Shown here: positions 57,714-64,000 of the stretch, piece after piece | Position numbering within the stretch: the first letter of the stretch is position 1 | Layout of the letters: every line of letters begins with the position of its first letter | Assembly: GCA_028285625.1 (NCBI GenBank) | Contig: JANQOX010000019.1 | Location: 186,001 to 250,000, forward strand | Direction: 5' to 3' | From: Myxococcota bacterium | GTDB lineage: Bacteria; Myxococcota_A; UBA9160; UBA6930 | Length of the DNA stretch: 64,000 bases | Notes under the pieces: generated by a model | What the model was told of the DNA's origin: nothing | The model's database searches: none | What the model saw: the letters and a program-made list of their open reading frames with translations, nothing else | Translations under genes and position numbers: made by a program

Positions 57714-60482
57714 GTGGCTGAATCGGACGAGAACGGCCCCCGGGGCAAAGGCACCGACCCGTCGAAGAACGCGGACGCGAAGCCCTCCCGGAAGAAGGCC
57801 ACCCGCAAGAAGACCGCCGGAGGAGCCGCGGCCAAGCCCGCGCGCAAGAAGGCGGCGACCGCGTCGAGTGCGCGCAAGAAGACCGCGTCGAGTCGCGCCA
57901 CGCGCAAGAAGGCCAGCGCGAGCACCGACGAACCGAAGCCGTCGACCGCGCGCAAGAAGACCGCGACGCGCAAGACCGCCGCGCGCAAGACGGCCACGAC
58001 CAGGAAGGCCACCAGCCGCAAGACCGCCGCCGCCAGCAAACCGGCCACCCGCAAGAAGGCGAGCCCCCGCAAGAAGGCCGCGCGCAAGACGGTGGCCGAG
58101 CACGATGCGGTGGATGCCGAGCACGATGCAGTGGATGCGCAGACCGGCGAAACCGAGGCCGCCGAGGCGACCCGGGTCGCGGAAGACGCGCAGTTCGCGA
58201 GCGAGGCCGACGCCGAAGCGCCGGCACGTGGCCCCGTCGAGGTCGCGACCGACGAACTGCTCGACGACCTCGACGAAGAGCCCCCGCCGGTTCGCACCCG
58301 CCGGCGCCGCATGGTGCGCGATGCGCCGGCGGCCGCCGCACCGGACAAGCCGATCGTCGGCGAGGAGGCCCTCGACGAGCTCGGTACCGCATCGGCCGAG
58401 CTCGAAGCCCAGGCCGATGCCGTGGGCGCGCTCTCCCAGGAAGAGGAGGAAGAGGACCTCGGCCCCGAGCTGGTGCTACCGGAAGACCTCGGCCCCGTCT
58501 TCGAGGGCGAGGTTCCGCTGGACACGCCGGAGGAGCGCCTGGCCGCCATGCGCAAGGCCGCCGCGCGGCTCGGCATCCAGCGCCTGCACCCGGAGCAGGA
58601 GGAGGTCATCGATGCGGTCCTGAGCGGTCAGGACACACTGATGGTGCTGCCCACCGGCTTCGGCAAGTCCGCCTGTTACCAGATCCCGTCGATGGTGCTC
58701 TCGAAGCCCGTGCTGGTGATCTCGCCGCTCCTGGCGCTGATGCGCGACCAGTACGACAAGCTCGAACGCCTGCGCGTGCCGTGCGTGAAGATCGACGGCA
58801 CCGTCCGCGGCGGCGCCCGCAAGCGCGCCCTCGAGCGCGTGGCCTCGGGCGAGCGCCTGCTGGTGATGACCACGCCCGAAACCCTGGGCGCACCCGATGC
58901 GGCCGAGGCCCTGGCCCAGGGCGGGGTCGCCATGGCCGCCGTGGACGAGGCCCACTGCATCTCGGAGTGGGGCTACGACTTCCGGCCCGCCTACCTGCAG
59001 ATCGGCGAGCGCCTGCGCGCGGTGGGCGCGCCGCCGGTGCTGTCGCTCACGGCCACCGCCACCGAGAAGGTTCGGCTCGCCATCCAGCGCTTCGTGGGCA
59101 TGCGCGACACCAAGATCGTCGCCAGCTCACCGCACCGCGAGAACCTGGCCTTCGACGTGCTGCACTGCGGCGGCGGTGCCCGCCACCGGGCCCTGGCCCG
59201 GCTGGCCCTGCGCGTGCGGCGCCCCGGCATCATCTACTGCTCGACCACGCGCGAGGTGGACGAGATGTACACGGTGCTCCAGCGCTTCGGCATCCCGTCG
59301 CACCGCTACCACGGCAAGATGACGGGGGCCGAGCGCGGCAAGAGCCAGGACTCGTTCATGCAGCGCGGCCGACGCACGGTGATGGTCGCGACCAACGCCT
59401 TCGGCCTGGGGATCGACAAGCCCGACATCCGCTATGTGATGCACTACCAGTCGCCGGCTTCGCTCGAGCAGTACGTGCAGGAGGCCGGGCGCGCGGGTCG
59501 AGACGGGCGACGCGCCAACTGCATCATGCTCTACTCGCACGAGGACCGTGCGGTGCACGAGGCACTGCTCTCGCGCAGCCGTGTTCGGCCCGAGCAGCTC
59601 TACAAGCTCGGCAAGGCGCTCGCGGCCTGGGCCCACGAGGACAAGGTGCCGAGTCTGGCCGCCCTCGCCCTCTCGGCCGAGCTGGGCGCGCGCACCACCG
59701 GTGCGCTGCTGGCGCTGATGGAAGAGGCCGAGCTGGTGCGCTGGGACCAGACGGCCGTCTACGTGATGGTGCCGCCGGACGAGATCGAGGCGCGCTCGCG
59801 CACCCTCGCCGGCCAGTTCGAGACCCTGCGCACCCAGGACGCCCGCCGGCTCGACGCGGTGAGCGAGTACGCCACCACGCCGGGCTGCCGTGCGGTCTTC
59901 CTGCGCGACTACTTCGGCGAGATCGGCGGCGAGGACTGCGGCATGTGCGATCGCTGCCGTGGCCAGGAAGATCGGCCCTCGAGCTTCTGGCAACCGCTGG
60001 CGCCGCCCCGCGGCGAGAACCGTCGCGGGCGCCGCAAGGGCGGCAGCGGACGCGGGCGAAGCCAGGCGGGCCAGGGGCAGGGCCAGGGACGCGGGCGCAA
60101 GACCCGCGGGCGCAAGCGACGTGGGGGCCGACGATCGGCCTCCGGCGAAGACACCCAGGGCGAGGCGCGTTCGTCGCGCCGGCGCCCGGCACGCGGCGAC
60201 CGGAACGAGCGCGCCGAGCGGCCGAACCGGGGCGACCGGGCGACCCGTCCCGATCGCCCGAACCGGGGCGAGCAGACGGCTCGCGGCAGCGAAGGCCGCG
60301 GGGCGGGCAACGGCGGCAGCCGCAATGGCGGTGGGGGCAATGGGCGCGACTTCGACGCCCAGGGCTCCGACGGGCGCGGGCCCGGCAAGCGCAGGCGACG
60401 GGGGCGCCGGGGCGGACGCGGCAGGCGGCCGCGCAAGCCCGAGAGCGAGGGCCCGTCCTCCGATCCGACGCCTGGGCCCTGA
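57714..60482 (+). CDS. recQ: RecQ-family DNA helicase with H1-like N-terminus and Arg/Gly-rich C-terminus
   Basis: A 922-residue protein from a GTG start. Residues ~20-125 are a lysine/alanine-rich tail with repeated ARKKTA, like histone H1 or bacterial HU/H1-like tails. An acidic linker follows to ~270. The helicase core has motif I VLPTGFGKSACYQIPSMVL (GFGKS in place of GGGKS), DEAH box AVDEAHCISEWGYDFRPAYL, motif III SLTATATEKVR, and motif VI QEAGRAGRDGRRANCI; the RecQ zinc site is at GEDCGMCDRC. Residues ~765-922 are Arg/Gly-rich. 3'-5' DNA unwinding in repair is expected. Confidence 0.92.
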   Translation: MAESDENGPRGKGTDPSKNADAKPSRKKATRKKTAGGAAAKPARKKAATASSARKKTASSRATRKKASASTDEPKPSTARKKTATRKTAARKTATTRKATSRKTAAASKPATRKKASPRKKAARKTVAEHDAVDAEHDAVDAQTGETEAAEATRVAEDAQFASEADAEAPARGPVEVATDELLDDLDEEPPPVRTRRRRMVRDAPAAAAPDKPIVGEEALDELGTASAELEAQADAVGALSQEEEEEDLGPELVLPEDLGPVFEGEVPLDTPEERLAAMRKAAARLGIQRLHPEQEEVIDAVLSGQDTLMVLPTGFGKSACYQIPSMVLSKPVLVISPLLALMRDQYDKLERLRVPCVKIDGTVRGGARKRALERVASGERLLVMTTPETLGAPDAAEALAQGGVAMAAVDEAHCISEWGYDFRPAYLQIGERLRAVGAPPVLSLTATATEKVRLAIQRFVGMRDTKIVASSPHRENLAFDVLHCGGGARHRALARLALRVRRPGIIYCSTTREVDEMYTVLQRFGIPSHRYHGKMTGAERGKSQDSFMQRGRRTVMVATNAFGLGIDKPDIRYVMHYQSPASLEQYVQEAGRAGRDGRRANCIMLYSHEDRAVHEALLSRSRVRPEQLYKLGKALAAWAHEDKVPSLAALALSAELGARTTGALLALMEEAELVRWDQTAVYVMVPPDEIEARSRTLAGQFETLRTQDARRLDAVSEYATTPGCRAVFLRDYFGEIGGEDCGMCDRCRGQEDRPSSFWQPLAPPRGENRRGRRKGGSGRGRSQAGQGQGQGRGRKTRGRKRRGGRRSASGEDTQGEARSSRRRPARGDRNERAERPNRGDRATRPDRPNRGEQTARGSEGRGAGNGGSRNGGGGNGRDFDAQGSDGRGPGKRRRRGRRGGRGRRPRKPESEGPSSDPTPGP

Positions 60483-60711
60483 CGAAGGGCGCACCGGTCC
60501 GCTCGCCACCGTCCGGTCCTCTCTCCGGATCCGTCGGCAGGACGCAGCACGCCATGGCGCCGCCTCATGCGGCAGGCCTGCCGCCGTCCGATGCCCCCTG
60601 GCGGTCCGATCTACGCTCTCGAGCCACGAGCGCCCTCCTCGCGCGGCCCAGCCGTTGGCATGCCGTTTGCTCTACTCCGGGTCATCCGCACGATCCCAAG
60701 GAGGGAAACCC

Positions 60712-60984
60712 GTGAACCGCATCATCCTCATCAGTGTCTTCATCCTCGGCCTCGTGGCCAGCCCCGCGCTCGCGGGCGATGTCCCGGCCGAGACCCAGAC
60801 CTCCGAGCCCGTCGCCGAGAAGGTCCGCAAGGAGCGACCGCGCCAGAGCACCTACGAGCGCTGGCGTGGCGGCCCGCGCGGCCAGCGCGCCTCGAACGAG
60901 GTGCTTCGCGCCGAGGCGCTCAACAAGATGCTCCCGCCGGCCAACCGGGCCTTCAATGGCGGAGCCAGCCTGGGCGGCTTCTAG
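60712..60984 (+). CDS. Small exported hypothetical protein
   Basis: A 90-residue protein from a GTG with AAGGAGG seven bases upstream. Signal peptide NRIILISVFILGLVASPALA, then a short basic, Pro/Arg-rich mature part (RKERPRQSTYERWRGGPRGQ) ending NGGASLGGF. No family recognised. It is followed by a strong hairpin, so it is probably a single-gene transcript. Confidence 0.75.
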   Translation: MNRIILISVFILGLVASPALAGDVPAETQTSEPVAEKVRKERPRQSTYERWRGGPRGQRASNEVLRAEALNKMLPPANRAFNGGASLGGF

Positions 60985-61018
60985 CCCCCCAAACCCCTAA
61001 GCGTTTCCCGACCCCGAG

Positions 61019-61048
61019 AGGCCGGCCGGATTCCCCCCCGGCCGGCCT
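61019..61048 (+). terminator. Hairpin terminator after the small exported protein gene
   Basis: AGGCCGGCCGG (61019-61029) and CCGGCCGGCCT (61038-61048) form a perfect 11-bp stem with an eight-base loop. The following bases (TCTCAC) are not a full T-tract, so it may be only partly intrinsic. Confidence 0.65.
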
Positions 61049-61077
61049 TCTCACGTGGGGCGGTACCTTTCGGCGCC

Positions 61078-62313
61078 GTGGCCCAGCCCGCCCCCCAACC
61101 CGCCCCGCCGACCCGCGCGGGGCTCGCCCCTTCGTACCCTTGGTTCGCGGCGGGCGTGTGCTCGTGGTTCGGCGCCTGGGGCATGCAGCAGGTCCTGTTC
61201 ACGTGGATCGCGGTGGGCGACCTGGGGCTCTCGGCCGAGTGGGTGGGCCGGCTGCAGGTCTTTCCGCTGCTCCCCGCGCTGATCCTGCTGCCGCTCGGCG
61301 GCGTGGTGGCCGACCGCGTCGACGCGCGGCGCCTGCTCGTCGCCCTGCACGCGGTCGCCACGATCCCGGTGCTGTTGCTGTCGCTCGGCCTGGCCACCGG
61401 GTCCGTCGGGCTTGCCGCATTGATGGTGTTCGGACTGACGTCGGGCACCTTGAACGCGTTCGTGATGCCGTCGCGCGACAGCCTGCTCTCGCGGGTCGCA
61501 GGCGGCGACATGATGCGCGCGGTGACCGGCGCCACCATCGCGCAGTTCGGGTCGCAAGGGGCCGGTACGCTCCTCGCCGGCCTGTCGCGTTGGTTCGGTG
61601 CGCCGGTCATGCTCGTCGCACAGTCGGTCGTGCTGTTGGTCGGCGCCCTGGTGAACACGCGCATCCCCGACGCCCCCGCCGGCGACGTCCGCGCCCCCCA
61701 GACCGCCGCCCGGCCGGGCCTTGGCGAACTGACCGAGGGCGCTCGCTTCGTGCTGGGCGGCCCCCTGCGCGGCGTGATGGTGCTGCTGTTCGGCGTGGGC
61801 ACGCTCTTCATCGGTCCGTTCCTGGTGTGCTTTCCGATCCTCGTGCGCGACTACTACGGGGGCGATGCGTTCCAGCTCTCGCTCGTGTTGATGCTCTTTC
61901 CGCTCGGCACCATCACGGGCTCGCTGCTGCTGCTGTGGCGTGGCGGCATCCGCCGCAAGGGTCTCGCGCTGCTCGGGGCACTTTCGGTGGGCGGCAGCAT
62001 GTTGGTCGTGATCGGCCAGGGTCTGCCCTTCTGGGGCTTCCTGCTGGCGACGCTCTGCTGGGGCATGGGCGCCGCCGTCTTCATGAACAGCAGCCGCACC
62101 CTGTTCCAGGAGGCCGCGCCACCGGCACTGCGCGCGCGGGTGCTCGCGGTCTTCCAGCTCGGGTTCATGGGAGCCGGGCCGGTGGGCTCGCTCGCCGCGG
62201 GTGCGATCAGCGAACGGCTGGGACCGCTGCCGACCCTGGTGGGCTTCGGCTGCGCAATGCTGACCCTGATCGCCTGCGTCGCGACCTTCACCCGGGTTCG
62301 CAAACTGGCCTGA
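61078..62313 (+). CDS. MFS transporter
   Basis: A 411-residue protein from a GTG start, with 12 membrane spans. LPLGGVVADRVDARRLLVAL is the MFS loop 2-3 signature (G-x3-D-R). PSRDSLLSRVAGGDMMRAVT and the second-half GFLLATLCWGMGAAVFMNSS with FQEAAPPALRARVLAVFQLG fit the DHA3/enterobactin-exporter-like branch. The substrate is unknown. It precedes ahcY by 114 bp. Confidence 0.9.
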   Translation: MAQPAPQPAPPTRAGLAPSYPWFAAGVCSWFGAWGMQQVLFTWIAVGDLGLSAEWVGRLQVFPLLPALILLPLGGVVADRVDARRLLVALHAVATIPVLLLSLGLATGSVGLAALMVFGLTSGTLNAFVMPSRDSLLSRVAGGDMMRAVTGATIAQFGSQGAGTLLAGLSRWFGAPVMLVAQSVVLLVGALVNTRIPDAPAGDVRAPQTAARPGLGELTEGARFVLGGPLRGVMVLLFGVGTLFIGPFLVCFPILVRDYYGGDAFQLSLVLMLFPLGTITGSLLLLWRGGIRRKGLALLGALSVGGSMLVVIGQGLPFWGFLLATLCWGMGAAVFMNSSRTLFQEAAPPALRARVLAVFQLGFMGAGPVGSLAAGAISERLGPLPTLVGFGCAMLTLIACVATFTRVRKLA

Positions 62314-62331
62314 CCACCCCCTCGGGGGCAG

Positions 62332-62357
62332 TTGACAGGTCGGATTGCCGATATAAC
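62332..62357 (+). promoter_or_regulatory. Possible promoter of ahcY
   Basis: TTGACA (62332-62337) is a perfect -35 hexamer and TATAAC (62352-62357) a good -10, but the 14-bp spacer is short. It could be an activator- or regulator-dependent promoter. Confidence 0.4.
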
Positions 62358-62361
62358 CTTC

Positions 62362-62379
62362 CATCCGAATATACGGATG
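62362..62379. promoter_or_regulatory. 18-bp palindrome upstream of ahcY
   Basis: CATCCG-AATATA-CGGATG has perfect six-base arms with an AT centre and lies five bases past the -10-like hexamer, a position suited to a repressor. A regulator of methyl-cycle genes such as an SahR-type ArsR protein is conceivable; its binding site was not verified here. Confidence 0.5.
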
Positions 62380-62427
62380 CAACGGAGACCGCCCACCCGA
62401 TCACCGGGGGCGATCCGAGGAGAATCG

Positions 62428-63876
<1,449 letters not shown>

Positions 63877-64000
63877 GCGGCGCCTGCTCGGCTCGCTCCC
63901 AGGCGGGGCCCCTCTCGGGACCCTGCCCGGGGGGCCGGCCTCCGAGAAATCACTACCTGCCACGGCTCCGCTGCGAGTACCATGGCCTCCGACTGGGCAG

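Noticed and set aside
62314..62427. An SAH riboswitch before ahcY.
   Set aside because: I could not find the conserved SAH-aptamer blocks; the region shows a promoter-like pair and a DNA palindrome instead.
63982..64000. An ATG near the window end as the start of a next gene.
   Set aside because: Only six codons are available, so coding cannot be judged.

Overview
The window is a high-GC chromosomal segment of a Gram-negative bacterium. Outer-membrane lipid transport (mla genes), a ydbH-ynbE-ydbL set and lipoprotein signals indicate a double membrane. The mix of type IV pilus ATPases, a Ycf46-like AAA protein, F420-type (LLM) oxidoreductases and short GTG/TTG starts fits a deltaproteobacterial-grade lineage such as Myxococcota or Binatota. 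That placement is inference from gene content only.

Layout. 1-8 kb is conserved chromosome: the end of a class I glutamine amidotransferase, an arylamine N-acetyltransferase, a rhomboid protease with a long cytoplasmic tail, ydbH-ynbE-ydbL, and amtB-glnK behind a sigma-54 promoter. 8.2-18.4 kb is a chromosomal integron: an integron integrase, an attI junction, and about fifteen gene cassettes separated by attC sites of one lineage-specific ~130-bp family. Eight attC sites are intact (all within the first ten cassettes) and the distal ones are eroded. Most cassettes encode small membrane or unknown proteins; others encode a YCII/DGPF protein, a HEPN-like protein, a DinB-like protein and cupins. 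One membrane family with an A-E-x-x-x-A-x-A-G-F-S-G signature occurs four times in the array (one copy truncated) and once more outside it.

18.4-31.7 kb is a dense accessory region of small, mostly plus-strand genes: VOC proteins, a P-loop kinase, APH, SDR, DMT transporter, GFA, GNAT, SRPBCC, DUF1801, ClpP-like, DUF4336 and Coq4. Its gene types resemble cassette cargo, but I see no attC sites. It may be an old, eroded continuation of the array.

31.7-64 kb is mostly core chromosome: a CMD/HxlR divergent pair with palindromic operators, a Ycf46-like ATPase overlapping pilB, an LLM oxidoreductase, a substrate-binding/DUF4239 fusion, a MalY-like aminotransferase, a DUF2817 peptidase, valS, an mlaE-D-A-C block lacking mlaF, a DAHP synthase, a sensor kinase, two pilT-type ATPases, a TerB-dodecin fusion, an SDR epimerase, a FAH protein, class I fbp, a RecQ helicase with histone-H1-like and Arg/Gly-rich tails, an MFS transporter and ahcY. 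No tRNA, rRNA or CRISPR was recognised.
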